NCBI GenBank assembly: GCA_947632275.1
Contig: CANROR010000026.1
Span: forward strand, 1 to 13,200
Direction: 5' to 3'
Origin: an uncultured Bacilli bacterium
GTDB taxonomy: Bacteria > Bacillota_I > Bacilli_A > RF39 > UBA660
DNA length: 13,200 bases
Positions within the stretch are counted from its first letter, which is position 1; every line of letters starts with the position of its first letter. The translations under genes were made by a program, and so were the position numbers. Positions 13,053 through 13,200 of the stretch are shown here, in pieces. Below the pieces are notes generated by a model. It searched no databases, was not told where the DNA came from, and saw only the letters and a program-made list of their open reading frames with translations.

Positions 13053-13199
13053 TTATCTTGTTTTTTTATTTAATTTATTAATATATATTTCTATTAAATC
13101 TGGATCATTTTGATTTTCAGGTAAATTTTCTAAATCAAAAAATTTCATATTTTTAGATTCATTATCCCATTTTAATTCTCCAGAATAATTTCTAACACA
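13053..13199 (-). CDS. NUDIX-like protein, C-terminal fragment (runs off right edge)
   Basis: The frame is open from the right edge to TAA at 13055-13053 and gives the last 48 residues: CVRNYSGELK, then WDNESKNMKFFDLENLPENQ, then an acidic and basic helix ending NKLNKKTR. The pattern G-E-L-x-W-D-x-E-S-x-x-x-K-F-F-D-L-x-N-L-P-E-N is typical of the end of Firmicute NUDIX hydrolases (the last strand and helix after the Nudix box). The box itself lies outside the window, so the family call rests on this tail alone. Its start and neighbours on the right are not visible. A small 6-bp hairpin (13034-13050) follows the stop, without a good T-run on this strand. Confidence 0.65.
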   Translation of the reverse strand, partial: CVRNYSGELKWDNESKNMKFFDLENLPENQNDPDLIEIYINKLNKKTR

Positions 13200-13200
13200 A

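Noticed and set aside
1..13200. Mycoplasma-type genetic code (UGA as Trp)
   Set aside because: prfB is present with a UGA-dependent frameshift, tilS ends in TGA, and Trp residues are encoded by TGG with no in-frame TGA inside genes.

Overview
The window is AT-rich chromosomal DNA from a low-GC Gram-positive bacterium. FtsH, SecG, TilS and release factor 2 are all of Firmicutes type. Shine-Dalgarno sites are AGGTGA or AAGGAGG, and promoters are mostly of the extended -10 kind. The style suggests an uncultured gut member of the Bacilli / Erysipelotrichales / RF39 group, but that placement is an inference and cannot be settled from the sequence alone. UGA is a normal stop: a UGA-reading release factor is encoded, tilS ends in TGA, and tryptophan is TGG. 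So this is not a Mycoplasma-code genome. All but one of the genes lie on the minus strand.

Right to left along the minus strand: (a) 13200-13053 is the C-terminal tail of a NUDIX-like protein cut by the window edge. (b) 13009-12257 has a promoter, an unusually structured leader, an AAC(6')-like GNAT acetyltransferase, and then the first 24 codons of an ABC (probably ABC-F) ATPase that stops abruptly. (c) Directly after that is a decayed IS200-like remnant (about 12223-12149) that keeps only the start of tnpA and an end hairpin. (d) A divergent pair follows: a 595-residue plus-strand membrane protein (zinc ribbon, three membrane spans, OB-like and PASTA-like extracellular parts) and a 264-residue minus-strand protein of unknown function. 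They share a 182-base intergenic region with two promoters and a palindrome.

Further left come a NUDIX hydrolase, a small CBU_0592-like membrane protein and an unknown 166-residue protein. Then there is a secreted, membrane-anchored thioredoxin-fold protein with its own promoter and terminator. Next is a three-gene run: an unknown helical protein, prfB with the classic autoregulatory +1 frameshift, and an unknown DUF6273-like protein that ends inside a terminator. A strong promoter then drives tilS-ftsH-secG, an essential housekeeping operon (tRNA-Ile lysidine synthesis, membrane protein quality control, protein export) closed by a strong terminator with an 18-T tract. The left edge holds the N-terminal 121 residues of an exported surface protein of the YAYF type, with its own promoter.

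Most of the window is ordinary core genome. The parts that deserve a second look are the GNAT leader plus ABC remnant plus IS200 scar at the right, the divergent membrane-protein/unknown pair, and the thioredoxin-like protein with a lysine-rich cytoplasmic tail. No CRISPR array, rRNA or tRNA was seen.
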